Assembly: GCF_023242365.1 (NCBI RefSeq)
Contig: NZ_JALLIX010000012.1
Span: 82,665-146,664, forward strand
Direction of reading: 5' to 3'
Source of the DNA: Pseudomonas sp. MWU13-2100
GTDB lineage: Bacteria > Pseudomonadota > Gammaproteobacteria > Pseudomonadales > Pseudomonadaceae
Length of the DNA: 64,000 nt
The notes under the pieces are model-generated. The model saw only the letters and a program-made list of their open reading frames with translations, was not told where the DNA came from and did no database searches. The position numbers and the translations under genes were made by a program. This document shows, piece by piece, positions 28,829 to 37,989 of this stretch; within the stretch, counting starts at the first letter, position 1; every line of letters begins with the position of its first letter.

Positions 28829-29592
28829 GTGGTTGGCGCCTGTTGCTGACCCGGCCGGCGTCAGAGTCGGCGGAGCTGGCGAGCACCCTGGCCGCGGCGG
28901 GGGTGTTCAGCAGCAGCCTGCCGTTGCTGGAGATCGAACCCTTGCCCCTCGGCGGCGCCGGGCGGGCGATGATCTACGACCTGGCCCACTATCAAGCGGT
29001 GATCGTGGTCAGCAAACCGGCGGCGCGCCTGGCGGTCGAGCTGGTGGACCAGTACTGGCCGCAGCCGCCGTTCCTGCAATGGCTCACGGTTGGTGCCGCG
29101 ACCGCGCGGATCCTCGCTGATTATGGCCTTGAGGTTGATTATCCAGCCGAGGGCGACGACAGTGAGGCCTTGCTGGCTTTACCGGCGTTGCAACAGGCGT
29201 TGGCGCAGCCCGAGCCGAGGGTCTTGATCCTGCGTGGCGAGGGCGGGCGCGAGCTGCTGGCCGAGCGTTTGCGCAGCCAGGGTGCTAGTGTCGACTACCT
29301 TGAGTTGTACCGTCGGTTGCTGCCCGACTATGCCGAGGGCATCCTCGCCCAGCGTGTCGCGGCGGAACGCCTGAACGCCCTGGTGGTCAGCAGTGGGCAG
29401 GGTTTTCAACACCTGCTCCAGTTGGCGGCGACAGCCTGGCCGGAACTGGCGCGCCTGCCGTTGTTTGTTCCAAGCCCGCGGGTGGCCGAAATGGCCCGCG
29501 CCGCAGGGGCCCAACATGTGGTGGATTGTCGTGGCGCCAGCGCCACGGCCTTGCTAGCGGCGTTGCGGGGGCATCCCGAACCCGCTCTCTAG
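28825..29592 (+). CDS. hemD: Uroporphyrinogen-III synthase
   Basis: 255 residues with a GTG start (28825) overlapping the hemC stop by 4 nt. It begins [20 protein letters not shown]; further on [16 protein letters not shown] and [17 protein letters not shown], then [17 protein letters not shown] match HemD's two-domain fold. Closes and inverts ring D of hydroxymethylbilane. Sequence conservation in this family is low, so context is decisive. Confidence 0.94.
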   Translation: MSGWRLLLTRPASESAELASTLAAAGVFSSSLPLLEIEPLPLGGAGRAMIYDLAHYQAVIVVSKPAARLAVELVDQYWPQPPFLQWLTVGAATARILADYGLEVDYPAEGDDSEALLALPALQQALAQPEPRVLILRGEGGRELLAERLRSQGASVDYLELYRRLLPDYAEGILAQRVAAERLNALVVSSGQGFQHLLQLAATAWPELARLPLFVPSPRVAEMARAAGAQHVVDCRGASATALLAALRGHPEPAL

Positions 29593-29610
29593 AATGCAAA
29601 GGATGGACAC

Positions 29611-30738
29611 GTGAGCGAAACAGCCTTGCCCAAAGAAGAAGCCCAGCCGGTGGTCGATACCCCGGCTCAACCGCCGGTGGCGCCCGCGGCGCGTCGTGGC
29701 AATGGCCTGGCACTCCTCGCCCTGTTGCTCGGCGCCGCTGGCGCGGCGGCGGGCGGCTGGGGTGTCTGGCAGGTGCGCAACCTGCAAGCCAACCACCAAC
29801 AGCAAACCGGGCAACTGCAAGACCTGGGCAATCAGGCGCAGTCCCTCAAACTGAGCGAGCAGCAGTTGGCCTCGCGCCTGGATCAATTGCCGGGGGCCGG
29901 CGAGCTGGAGGAGCGTCGGCGCCTGGTGACGCAGCTGCAGGGCGATCAGCAGCGCCTCAGCCAGCGCCTGGAAAGCGTGCTGGGTGCCAGCCGCAAGGAC
30001 TGGCGCCTGGCCGAGGCCGAGCATCTGCTGCGCCTGGCCAGCCTGCGCTTGTCGGCGTTGCAGGACATCACCAGCGCCCTGGCCCTGGTGCAGGGTGCCG
30101 ACGATATCCTGCGCGAACAGAACGATCCGGGCTCCTTTGCCGCTCGCGAGCAGGTGGCCAAGAGCCTGGCCGCGCTGCGCAGCACCGAGCAGCCGGACCG
30201 CACCGGCCTGTTCCTGGAGCTGGGCGCCTTGCGCGACCAGACGCGCCAGCTCAACGAGTTGGCGCCGGAGTACAAGGACCGCGGCGATTCCTTGCTCGGC
30301 CTGACCGCCGACGGTGATGGCGCCAGCCGTTGGGCCGTGTGGTGGGATGAGATCTCGCGTTATATCCGCATCGACTTCAATGCCAACAAGAACGTCCGGC
30401 CGTTGCTCGCCGGGGAAAGCCTGATGCAGGTCCGCCTGGCCCTCAGCCTGGCCCTGGAGCAGGCCCAGTGGGCGGCGTTGAACGGCCAGGCCGGGGTTTA
30501 TACCCAGGCCTTGACCGAGGCCCGCGATGTGTTGACCGGCAGCTTCAACCCGGACAATCCACAGAGCAAGGTCATGATCGAGCGCCTGGCCGAGTTGAGC
30601 AAACAGCCGGTGACCGTGGTCACGCCGGACCTGGCCGGAACCCTGGCGGCGGTACAGGCCTATCTCGAGCGGCGCCATGTCGAGATCGAGACCCCGGTCA
30701 GTCCGAGCGTGACCCCGGTCGAGGGGACCAGCCCATGA
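29611..30738 (+). CDS. hemX: HemX membrane protein
   Basis: 375 residues from GTG 29611. A disordered Pro/Ala-rich N-terminus, one transmembrane helix (about 32-50, LALLALLLGAAGAAAGGWGV), then a long coiled coil and helical domain. Often annotated as uroporphyrin-III C-methyltransferase, but it lacks the SAM-binding methylase fold and is not expected to have that activity. Role is probably structural in the haem pathway with HemY. The start lies 18 nt after hemD, and the end overlaps hemY by 4 nt. Confidence 0.9.
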   Translation: MSETALPKEEAQPVVDTPAQPPVAPAARRGNGLALLALLLGAAGAAAGGWGVWQVRNLQANHQQQTGQLQDLGNQAQSLKLSEQQLASRLDQLPGAGELEERRRLVTQLQGDQQRLSQRLESVLGASRKDWRLAEAEHLLRLASLRLSALQDITSALALVQGADDILREQNDPGSFAAREQVAKSLAALRSTEQPDRTGLFLELGALRDQTRQLNELAPEYKDRGDSLLGLTADGDGASRWAVWWDEISRYIRIDFNANKNVRPLLAGESLMQVRLALSLALEQAQWAALNGQAGVYTQALTEARDVLTGSFNPDNPQSKVMIERLAELSKQPVTVVTPDLAGTLAAVQAYLERRHVEIETPVSPSVTPVEGTSP

Positions 30739-31958
30739 AGCGCTTCCTCCTGATCCTGGTACTGGTCGTCGCCCTGGCGGCGGGCCTCGGCTATGCGATC
30801 TCGCGGCACGCGGGCTACGTCCTGATCGCCTATGACAGCTTCCGTTACGAATCGAGCCTGTGGGCCTTCCTGGCCGTGCTGCTGCTGGTGTGGCTGGTGC
30901 TGTGGCTGCTGAAATTCCTGGTGGGGTTGCTGACCACTTCGGGTTCCGTGGCCAATCCCTGGTCCCGGCGCAATCGCAGCCGGCGTACCCAGGTGGCCAT
31001 CGAGCAGGGTCAGATGGACCTGGCCGAGGGCCGCTGGGCCAGCGCCCAGCGCCACTTGCAACGGGCCGCCGAGGCTGAGCGCCAGCCGCTGCTGTACTAC
31101 CTCGGCGCGGCGCGGGCCGCCAATGAACAAGGCAAGTACGAGGAGTGCGATAACCTGCTCGAGCGCGCGCTCGAGCGCCAGCCCCAGGCCGAGCTGGCGA
31201 TTGCTCTCAGTCACGCGCAGTTGCAAGTCGACCGTGGCGACAGCGAGGGTGCGCTGAATACCCTGCAAGCCATGCATGAGCGTCATCCCCACAGCATCCA
31301 GGTCCTGCGTCAGTTGCAGCGCCTGTATCAGCAGCGTGGCGACTGGTCGGCGCTGATCCGTCTGTTGCCGGAGTTGCGCAAGGACAAGGTGCTGGCCAAG
31401 GCTGAGTTGGCCGAACTGGAACGCCGCGCCTGGGGTGAGAACCTGAGCCTGGCGGCCCAGCGTGAAGAGGGCGAGGCGGGGCTGCAAGCGCTGGATCGGG
31501 CCTGGCAGCAATTGAGCTCGGCGCAGCGTCAGGAGCCGCCATTGGTGCTGGCCTATGCCGAGCAATTGCGTCAGCTCGGCGCCGACCCCCAGGCCGAAGA
31601 GGCGCTGCGCGAGGCGCTCAAGCGCCGCTACGACAGCCACTTGGCGCGTTTGTACGGCTTGTTGCGCGGGCGTGACCCGGCCCGGCAGCTGCAGACGGCG
31701 GAAGGCTGGTTGAAAGACCATCCGGAGGATGCCGGCCTGCTGCTGACACTGGGCCGTCTGAGCCTGCAAAACAGTCTGTGGGGCAAGGCTCGCGACTACC
31801 TGGAAAGCAGCCTGCGGGTGCAGCGCCATCCTGAAGCCTGCGCGGAGCTGGCGCGATTGCTCGCTCAACTCGGTGATACCGAGCGCAGCAATCAGTTATT
31901 CCAGGAAGGCCTGGGCCTGTTGGACAAGCGTTTGTTGGCCGCGCCACTGCCGGTGTGA
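30735..31958 (+). CDS. hemY: HemY, TPR-containing membrane protein
   Basis: 407 residues. Two N-terminal transmembrane helices (about 3-22 and 39-62) with a short loop, then a HemY-N domain and tetratricopeptide-like helical repeats (AEAERQPLLYYLGAARAANE, ERHPHSIQVLRQLQRLYQQR). It is distinct from Bacillus HemY (protoporphyrinogen oxidase). It is linked to late haem synthesis by operon position. The ATGA overlap with hemX shows coupling. A strong hairpin follows. Confidence 0.92.
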   Translation: MKRFLLILVLVVALAAGLGYAISRHAGYVLIAYDSFRYESSLWAFLAVLLLVWLVLWLLKFLVGLLTTSGSVANPWSRRNRSRRTQVAIEQGQMDLAEGRWASAQRHLQRAAEAERQPLLYYLGAARAANEQGKYEECDNLLERALERQPQAELAIALSHAQLQVDRGDSEGALNTLQAMHERHPHSIQVLRQLQRLYQQRGDWSALIRLLPELRKDKVLAKAELAELERRAWGENLSLAAQREEGEAGLQALDRAWQQLSSAQRQEPPLVLAYAEQLRQLGADPQAEEALREALKRRYDSHLARLYGLLRGRDPARQLQTAEGWLKDHPEDAGLLLTLGRLSLQNSLWGKARDYLESSLRVQRHPEACAELARLLAQLGDTERSNQLFQEGLGLLDKRLLAAPLPV

Positions 31959-31968
31959 ACGGTTCTGG

Positions 31969-32000
31969 AAGACGGGATGCGGCTTCAGGCATCCCGTCTT
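31969..32000 (+). terminator. Terminator of hemCDXY
   Basis: AAGACGGGATGC (31969-31980) pairs perfectly with GCATCCCGTCTT (31989-32000) around an 8-nt loop, 10 nt after the hemY stop. Only a weak T run follows. Confidence 0.75.
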
Positions 32001-32183
32001 GGCGTGTCAGGATGCTTCCCTGTCCGTGATGAAGTCCGATTCCTACTATTGGCTTAATGGTTTCATAGGATGTCCGTCGGTAATTCCTTACAGGCTTAAG
32101 GAATTGTCTGCTCTGGCTCGCCTTGAAAGGGCCAAGGGCTTTCCTCTACCGTAACCGCCTGTCTCTCCTGTTACGGATAAGCC

Positions 32184-32699
32184 ATGTTCTTGGCCCGCTC
32201 ACGTTCTCTGTTCTCCCTGGCCTTGTTGACAGGTGCCCTGGTCATGGGGGCGTCGCTGTACCTGGAGCGTGTGACGGGGCTGGAGCCTTGCTCACTGTGC
32301 ATCGTCCAGCGCTTTTTTCTCGCCGGGTTCTGCCTGGTCAGCCTGACGGCGACGCTGCACGGCCCCGGTCGTATTGGCCGCTGGGTTTATGGCGGTCTCG
32401 ACCTGCTGCTGGCCCTGGCCGGTGCCGCGACGGCGGCGCGGCAGGTCTTGCTGCAGCGGGTGCCGGCCGAACAGCTGATGATCTGCCAACCCGACCTGCA
32501 TTGTCTGATCCAGCAGGTACCGACCCTTGAGGCGTTCAAGCTGATGTTCCGGGCCACGGCCGAATGCGCGGAGATCCAGTGGACTCTGTTCGACCTGAGC
32601 ATTCCCGAGTGGAGCCTGCTGGCTTTCGTCGGCATGAGCCTGCTGATGATCTATCAGTTGGTGGGGCCGGATTCGATGGCGGGCGGGGAGCAAAAGTAA
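32184..32699 (+). CDS. dsbH: DsbB-family disulfide bond protein (DsbH-like)
   Basis: 171 residues with four transmembrane helices. The quinone-linked CxxC is Cys36-Cys39 (EPCSLCIVQR); the periplasmic cysteines are Cys101, Cys107 and Cys128 (CQPDLHCLIQ, TAECAEI). This is the DsbB layout, so it probably re-oxidises DsbA using ubiquinone. The position between hemY and algQ matches P. aeruginosa dsbH, one of its two DsbB homologues. The symbol is assigned by synteny. Confidence 0.85.
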   Translation: MFLARSRSLFSLALLTGALVMGASLYLERVTGLEPCSLCIVQRFFLAGFCLVSLTATLHGPGRIGRWVYGGLDLLLALAGAATAARQVLLQRVPAEQLMICQPDLHCLIQQVPTLEAFKLMFRATAECAEIQWTLFDLSIPEWSLLAFVGMSLLMIYQLVGPDSMAGGEQK

Positions 32700-32887
32700 C
32701 CGGCAGTCGTGCTTCGGATTAAACACTTGTATGAACTTTCTCTCCTGCGTACCTTGAAGCAGGTGTCGAGCGGGCATAATCTGGCCCGCATCGCGTTATC
32801 GCAATCAGCTTGTTCTGTTTGGCCAAGTCAGGAGCCCCGATGTGCTCGGGGTATCGGTCGGCATGACCCAGAAGGGAAGAGATCACC

Positions 32888-33346
32888 ATGCTCGAAAGTT
32901 GTCGGAATGCTCAGGAACGCTGGGGTGGAGTGCATCTGCTGATCGATCGCTGGCTGAAGGAGCGTCATGAGCTCGTGCGGGCCTATGACGCCCTCGGTGC
33001 CGAGCCGGATGCGCTGGCACAGAATCCCAGGCCCTTGCAGGAGTTCTGCGGTCTGCTGGTTGATTATGTGTCGGCCGGCCACTTCGAGATCTATGAGCAG
33101 TTGACCGGCGAGGCCAAGGCCTTCGGCGACAAGCGTGGGCTGGAGTTGGCCGAGACGATCTACCCGCGTATCGATGTGATTACCGAGAAGCTGCTGGCCT
33201 TCAACGACCTGTGCGACGAAGGTCAGTGCGTCGCGCATAAATTCCAGGAGCTCGGTGGCCTGCTTCACGAGCGCTTCGAGCTGGAAGATTGTCTGATCGA
33301 AGTGCTGCATACGGCCCACAAGGAAAAGGTTGAAGCCCAGGCCTGA
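32888..33346 (+). CDS. algQ: AlgQ (Rsd family), sigma-70 binding regulator
   Basis: 152 residues, an Rsd/AlgQ four-helix bundle: [20 protein letters not shown] at the start, [17 protein letters not shown] in the middle, [20 protein letters not shown] at the end. It binds sigma-70 and shifts polymerase toward alternative sigmas; in P. aeruginosa it affects alginate and nucleotide metabolism. RBS AGGGAAGAGATC precedes the ATG. Terminated at 33365. Confidence 0.94.
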   Translation: MLESCRNAQERWGGVHLLIDRWLKERHELVRAYDALGAEPDALAQNPRPLQEFCGLLVDYVSAGHFEIYEQLTGEAKAFGDKRGLELAETIYPRIDVITEKLLAFNDLCDEGQCVAHKFQELGGLLHERFELEDCLIEVLHTAHKEKVEAQA

Positions 33347-33364
33347 TCGTAATGGCTACACATG

Positions 33365-33393
33365 AAAACGGTGCGCTCAGGCGCACCGTTTTT
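33365..33393 (+). terminator. Terminator between algQ and the FKBP gene
   Basis: AAAACGGTGCGC-TCAG-GCGCACCGTTTTT, a 12-bp perfect stem with A and T flanks, working in both directions for the convergent genes. Confidence 0.92.
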
Positions 33394-33410
33394 CGTTGTG
33401 GCGGCGCCGC

Positions 33411-34076
33411 TCAACTGGCCACGCCGAGTAGCTCGATTTCGAACACCAGCGGTGTATACGGCGCGATCAGATCGCCGGCACCGTCCGCGCCATACGCCTG
33501 TGCCGAGGGCAGCACCAGGCGCCATTTCGCACCGACGGGCATCTGTGGCAAGGCGCTGCGCCAGCCATTGATCACGCTGTCCAGACGAAACCATTGTGGC
33601 TGCCGATTCTGATCGAACACCGTGCCATTGGGCAGGCGTCCGACATAGCGCACCTGGACCTTGCCGTTGGCCGCGACTTTTTCTCCGCTGCCGGGCGTCA
33701 GCTCGGTCATCAGGATACCGTCGGCCAATTCTTGGACGCCGGGTTTGGCCTTTTCTTCTGCGAGGAATTTTCGCTCAGCTTCCAGCGCAATTTCGCTCTG
33801 TGGTTTGGCCGCATCCTGAGCGACCTGGGCATCATGCACGATGAGAATCTGTTGGATGCGTTCGTCCGTCAAGGCCAGCGGTTTGCCCTGGTAGGCCTGC
33901 TTCAAACCGTCGAGCAAGGCCTTGATCTGCAGGTCCGGAACATCCTGGCGCAGACGCTCGCCGAGGCTGGCGCCGAGGCTGTAGGCAAGGTCGTGAGCGT
34001 CGTCGTTCGCGACCTCTGGCGCGGCCTGCGCAAGCGACCAGAACACACACAGTGACAACAGGAAATAACGCGGCAT
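33411..34076 (-). CDS. FKBP-type peptidyl-prolyl isomerase, exported
   Basis: 221 residues from ATG 34074-34076. A signal peptide (MPRYFLLSLCVFWSLAQAAP), an N-terminal helical dimerisation domain (DDAHDLAYSLGASLGERLRQ) and a C-terminal FKBP domain (VQVRYVGRLPNGTVFDQNR, LPSAQAYGADGAGDLI) match the FkpA/MIP layout. It is a periplasmic folding catalyst and chaperone. The last part retains most of the FKBP pocket. The gene at this position in P. aeruginosa is also an FKBP isomerase. Confidence 0.92.
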   Translation of the reverse strand: MPRYFLLSLCVFWSLAQAAPEVANDDAHDLAYSLGASLGERLRQDVPDLQIKALLDGLKQAYQGKPLALTDERIQQILIVHDAQVAQDAAKPQSEIALEAERKFLAEEKAKPGVQELADGILMTELTPGSGEKVAANGKVQVRYVGRLPNGTVFDQNRQPQWFRLDSVINGWRSALPQMPVGAKWRLVLPSAQAYGADGAGDLIAPYTPLVFEIELLGVAS

Positions 34077-34249
34077 AAGCACTCTCCGACCTCAGGTGCA
34101 GGAGATTATGCCAGTGCTCCGGGTGGGTTGCTGAAGAAGCATTTTTCAATGCATGCAACGCAGGCTCTTCGATACTGTCAACATGCCCTAGCGGCGGTAG
34201 TCCCAGAGGGCTAGTATGAGCCGCATTCACGTCAGTCAGGAGGTACACC

Positions 34250-35278
34250 ATGTCGGCCACCAAGAAGCCCGTAAATACTCCATTGCATTTGCTCCAACAG
34301 TTGTCGGGCAGCCTGCTCGAGCATCTGGAAACTGCTTGCACCCAAGCCTTGGCTGATGCTGAAAAACTGCTCGCCAAACTGGAAAAGCAACGCGGTAAAG
34401 CCCAGGAAAAATTGCACAAGGCCCGCACCAAATTGCAGGACGCGGCCACTGCCGGAAAAGCCAAGGCACAGGCCAAGGCCAAGAGCGCGGTCGGTGAACT
34501 CGAAGAGTTGCTGGACAAGCTGAAAGCCAGCCAGTCGGACACCCGTGGCTACATCCTGCAACTCAAGCGTGATGCCCAGGAAAGCCTGAAACTGGCCCAG
34601 GGTGTTGGTCGTGTGAAAGAGGCGGTCACCAAGGCACTGTCGAGCCGCACCGCTAAACCGGCTGCCGCCAAGCCCGCTGCGAAACCTGCCGCCGCGAAAT
34701 CCGCTGCCGCCAAGCCTGCCGCGAAATCCGTCGCTGCCAAACCGGCTGCCGCCAAGCCCGCTGCAAAACCTGCCGCCGCGAAATCCGCTGCCGCCAAGCC
34801 GGCTGCCAAACCTGCGGCTGCCAAACCGGTTGCGGCCAAGCCCGCTGCAAAACCTGCTGCCGCGAAATCCGCTGCCGCCAAGCCTGCCGCGAAACCAGCG
34901 GCTGCCAAACCGGTTGCCGCCAAACCGGCTGCAAAACCTGCTGCCGCTAAACCGGTTGCCGCCAAGCCGGCTGCCAAACCTGCGGCTGCCAAACCGGTTG
35001 CGGCCAAGCCCGCCGCGAAACCTGCGGCCGCTAAACCAGCTGCCGCCAAGCCCGCCGCAAAACCTGTTGCTGCCAAAGCTGCCGCCGCCAAGCCCGCCGC
35101 CAAACCTGTTGTTGCCAAGCCTGCCGCCGCAAAACCAGCAGCGGTAAAATCTGCCGTGAGCGCAGCCAAGCCGGCAGCGCCTGCCCAGATCGCGCCAGCC
35201 GCTGCGCCAACGGCTCCGGCTGCTCCGACCGCGCCAGCTGCCGTAGCACCTGCCGTAACCCCGAGCAGCGCTTCCTAA
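34250..35278 (+). CDS. algP: AlgP, histone H1-like repeat protein
   Basis: 342 residues. The N-terminal 130 residues form a coiled coil (ALADAEKLLAKLEKQRGKAQ). From about residue 134 to 310 the protein is a Lys/Ala/Pro repeat of KPAA-type units, resembling the tail of histone H1 and likely binding DNA non-specifically. The C-terminus is Ala/Pro-rich. AlgP is a regulator of alginate synthesis in P. aeruginosa, where its repeat tract varies in length. RBS AGGAGG precedes the ATG. The stop overlaps the convergent TIGR02444 gene by 4 nt. Confidence 0.93.
   Translation: MSATKKPVNTPLHLLQQLSGSLLEHLETACTQALADAEKLLAKLEKQRGKAQEKLHKARTKLQDAATAGKAKAQAKAKSAVGELEELLDKLKASQSDTRGYILQLKRDAQESLKLAQGVGRVKEAVTKALSSRTAKPAAAKPAAKPAAAKSAAAKPAAKSVAAKPAAAKPAAKPAAAKSAAAKPAAKPAAAKPVAAKPAAKPAAAKSAAAKPAAKPAAAKPVAAKPAAKPAAAKPVAAKPAAKPAAAKPVAAKPAAKPAAAKPAAAKPAAKPVAAKAAAAKPAAKPVVAKPAAAKPAAVKSAVSAAKPAAPAQIAPAAAPTAPAAPTAPAAVAPAVTPSSAS
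34651..35150 (+). repeat. KPAA-coding tandem repeat tract in algP
   Basis: About 500 bp of near-identical short units coding for AKPAAAKPAAKPAAAKSAAA-like sequence. Repeats at the DNA level (GCTGCCGCCAAGCC and variants) are prone to slippage and recombination. The opposite strand is also open for over 600 nt as a result, which explains a false antisense frame. Confidence 0.9.
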
Positions 35279-35739
35279 GCCTGGCTCACCGCGACGCGCA
35301 GCTGCCGCAGCGCGTCGCTATTCAGCCGTGCGGCCTGGCGGGTGACAGCCTCCAGCCACGCGTCGAGATCTTCCGCTCCGACCTCTGGCCAATCCCGCGC
35401 CAGCGCTTCCAGGCGCTGCAATAGCTGTTGTTCGGCGGCCAGTTCCAGCGCCTTGACCTGATCCCTCAGTACCTTCAACTCGACGTCCTCCGCGGCCGCC
35501 GTGCGCCATTGCGTGCGTAGCTGTCGCAGTGGCTGCACCACCTGCTCGTGCCAGGGCTCGGCGAGTGCCTGTAATTGCCGCGCGCGTTCGGCCTCGCAGC
35601 CTACCCCGCGCTGGCCCAGCCAGGCCGCGCAGAGCAGCAGGCAGACATTCGCCCCCTGCGCCTGGAGTGTCAGGCAGGTTTGTTCCACGCCGGGTTTGGC
35701 GTAGGTGTTCAGGGAAAACGTCCACAGGTCAGCATGCAT
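35275..35739 (-). CDS. TIGR02444 family protein
   Basis: 154 residues starting MHADLWTFSLNTYAKPGVEQ, with LLLCAAWLGQRGVGCEAERA and WRTAAAEDVELKVLRDQVKA. This is the TIGR02444 family, found beside the ABC-F gene in Pseudomonas. It is predicted helical and cytosolic; the function is unknown. Its end overlaps the algP stop, and it is divergent from the ABC-F gene with 50 nt between starts. Confidence 0.88.
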   Translation of the reverse strand: MHADLWTFSLNTYAKPGVEQTCLTLQAQGANVCLLLCAAWLGQRGVGCEAERARQLQALAEPWHEQVVQPLRQLRTQWRTAAAEDVELKVLRDQVKALELAAEQQLLQRLEALARDWPEVGAEDLDAWLEAVTRQAARLNSDALRQLRVAVSQA

Positions 35740-35789
35740 GGTGAGATCCGCGCCAGTTGCGAGGGAAGCTGGTAGACTCCGCCGCCATT

Positions 35790-37700
35790 ATGATTCGACT
35801 TCAGAACCTGACTTTACAGCGTGGCCCGCAACGTCTGCTAGAAGACGCCGAGCTGACCCTGCACGCCGGCCACAAAGCCGGCCTGATCGGTGCCAACGGC
35901 GCCGGCAAATCCAGCCTGTTCGCCCTGCTACGAGGCGAGCTGCACCCTGACTCGGGTGATTGCTTCCTGCCGGCCGATTGGCGTATCGCCCACATGCGCC
36001 AGGAGGTCGATACCCTCGAACGCCTGGCGGTCGACTACGTGCTCGATGGTGACGTGCGCCTGCGCCAGGTGCAACACGACCTGGCGGCGGCCGAAGCGGC
36101 CCATGACGGTGCCGCCCAGGCCCGCCTGCACTCCGAGCTCGACAGCGCCGACGGCTACACCGCCGATGCCCGTGCGCGCAAGCTGCTGGCGGGGCTCGGT
36201 TTCACCAACGACCAGATGGACCATCAGGTCTCGGCTTTCTCCGGTGGCTGGCGGATGCGCCTGAACCTGGCGCAGGCGTTGATGTGTCCGTCGGACCTGT
36301 TGCTGCTCGACGAACCGACCAACCACCTGGATCTCGACGCAATCATCTGGCTGGAAGACTGGCTCAAGAGTTACCCCGGTACCTTGCTGCTGATCTCCCA
36401 CGACCGTGACTTCCTCGACGAAGTGGTCGATCACGTGGCCCATGTCGACCAGCGCAAGATCACCCTCTATCGCGGTGGCTACACCGCGTTCGAGCGCGCC
36501 CGTGCCGAGCGTCTGGCCCAGCAGCAGCAGGCTTACGAGAAGCAGCAGGCGCAGCGTGCGCACATGGAAAGCTACATTGCCCGCTTCAAGGCCCAGGCTA
36601 CCAAGGCCCGCCAGGCCCAGAGCCGGATCAAGGCCCTGGAGCGGATGGAAGAGCTGTCCGCGGCCCATGTCGATTCGCCTTTCGATTTTGTGTTCCGCGA
36701 GTCGCAGAAAATTTCCAGTCCGCTGCTCGACCTGTCCGACGCGCGCCTGGGGTATGGCGACAAGACCGTCCTGGAGAAGGTCAAGCTGCAACTGACCCCG
36801 GGTGCCCGGATCGGCCTGCTCGGCCCCAACGGCGCGGGCAAGTCGACGCTGATCAAGAACCTCGCCGGCGAGCTGTCGCCGCTGGCGGGGCGGATGACCC
36901 GCGGTGAAAACACCGTGGTCGGTTACTTTGCCCAGCACCAGCTCGATTCGCTGGACTCCAAGGCCAGCCCGTTGCTACACCTGCAGCGCCTGGCGCCGAC
37001 CGAGCGCGAACAGCCCCTGCGCGACTTCCTCGGGGGTTTCGACTTCCGTGGCGCGCGGATCGACGAGCCGGTGCTGAATTTCTCCGGTGGCGAAAAGGCC
37101 CGCCTGGCACTGGCCCTGATCGCCTGGGAGCGGCCGAATCTGTTGCTGCTCGATGAGCCGACCAACCACCTCGACCTGGAAATGCGCCTGGCGCTGACCA
37201 TGGCTTTGCAGGAATTCAGCGGTGCGGTGCTGGTGGTCTCCCACGACCGTCATCTGCTCAAAAGCACCACCGACAATTTCTACCTGGTGGCAGACGGCAA
37301 GGTCGAGGAGTTCGACGGCGATCTGGAAGACTACGCCCGCTGGCTGGTCGAGTATCGCCAGCGCAATGCACCGGTGAGCAATACGCCGGTCAATCTCGAC
37401 AAGACCGATAAGAAAGCCCAGCGTCAGCAGGCCGCCGCGTTGCGTCAGCAACTGGCCCCGCACAAACGTGAGGCCGACAAGCTCGAAGCCGAGTTGGGCA
37501 AGCTGCACGAGAAGCTGGCGAAGATCGAGGCGAGCCTGGGTGACAGCGCGGTCTACGAGGCGGCGCGCAAGGATGAACTGCGTGACCTGCTGGCCGAACA
37601 GGCCAAGTTGAAAGTGCGTGAGTCCCAGCTGGAAGAGGCGTGGATGGAAGCCCTGGAACTGCTGGAAAGCATGCAGGCGGAGTTGGAAGCGTTGTCCTGA
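35790..37700 (+). CDS. ABC-F family ATPase, YheS-like
   Basis: 636 residues with two ABC cassettes and no transmembrane segments. Cassette 1 has GANGAGKSSLFALLR and FSGGWRMRLNLAQAL; cassette 2 has GPNGAGKSTLIKNLAGE and FSGGEKARLALALI. A charged linker lies between (QQQQAYEKQQAQRAHMESYI), with a C-terminal coiled coil. ABC-F proteins act on ribosomes, here most like YheS. The frame is open upstream; ATG 35790 gives MIRLQNLTLQRGPQR, the family start. Confidence 0.94.
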   Translation: MIRLQNLTLQRGPQRLLEDAELTLHAGHKAGLIGANGAGKSSLFALLRGELHPDSGDCFLPADWRIAHMRQEVDTLERLAVDYVLDGDVRLRQVQHDLAAAEAAHDGAAQARLHSELDSADGYTADARARKLLAGLGFTNDQMDHQVSAFSGGWRMRLNLAQALMCPSDLLLLDEPTNHLDLDAIIWLEDWLKSYPGTLLLISHDRDFLDEVVDHVAHVDQRKITLYRGGYTAFERARAERLAQQQQAYEKQQAQRAHMESYIARFKAQATKARQAQSRIKALERMEELSAAHVDSPFDFVFRESQKISSPLLDLSDARLGYGDKTVLEKVKLQLTPGARIGLLGPNGAGKSTLIKNLAGELSPLAGRMTRGENTVVGYFAQHQLDSLDSKASPLLHLQRLAPTEREQPLRDFLGGFDFRGARIDEPVLNFSGGEKARLALALIAWERPNLLLLDEPTNHLDLEMRLALTMALQEFSGAVLVVSHDRHLLKSTTDNFYLVADGKVEEFDGDLEDYARWLVEYRQRNAPVSNTPVNLDKTDKKAQRQQAAALRQQLAPHKREADKLEAELGKLHEKLAKIEASLGDSAVYEAARKDELRDLLAEQAKLKVRESQLEEAWMEALELLESMQAELEALS

Positions 37701-37732
37701 CGGGCTCGGTGACCTTAACTCTGGTCGAAATT

Positions 37733-37865
37733 TGTGGCGAGCGGGCTTGCCCGCGCTGGGGCGCGAAGCGGCCCTAAAACAGGTGACCGCGCTCTGCCTG
37801 ACACAATGAGGCGGCTGGTTTTAGGGCTGCTCCGCAGCCCAGCGCGGGCAAGCCCGCTCGCCACA
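37733..37865. repeat. REP doublet (REPIN), copy 3
   Basis: Inverted ends TGTGGCGAGCGGGCTTGCCC and its complement, as in copies 1 and 2, about 133 bp apart. Confidence 0.9.
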
Positions 37866-37989
37866 AGTCCGTGTCCGGTTTCAAAGTGGATCAAGCCCAA
37901 CGACATCTCTGGCCGACAAAAAACGATAGTCAATTTCACGCCCACGGATTAGCTTAGAGGTTTGTTACAACTCTTATCCGAGGTGCGTG

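Noticed and set aside
29611..30738. HemX as a uroporphyrinogen-III methyltransferase
   Set aside because: The sequence has a transmembrane helix and coiled coil but no SAM-dependent methylase motifs; the common annotation is a carry-over.
34651..35150. CRISPR-like array in the repetitive tract
   Set aside because: The units are coding, in frame and without unique spacers; no cas genes are present.
34549..35169. 206-residue Ala/Gly-rich antisense frame in algP
   Set aside because: Produced by the repetitive KPAA-coding DNA being open on both strands; low complexity and no RBS.
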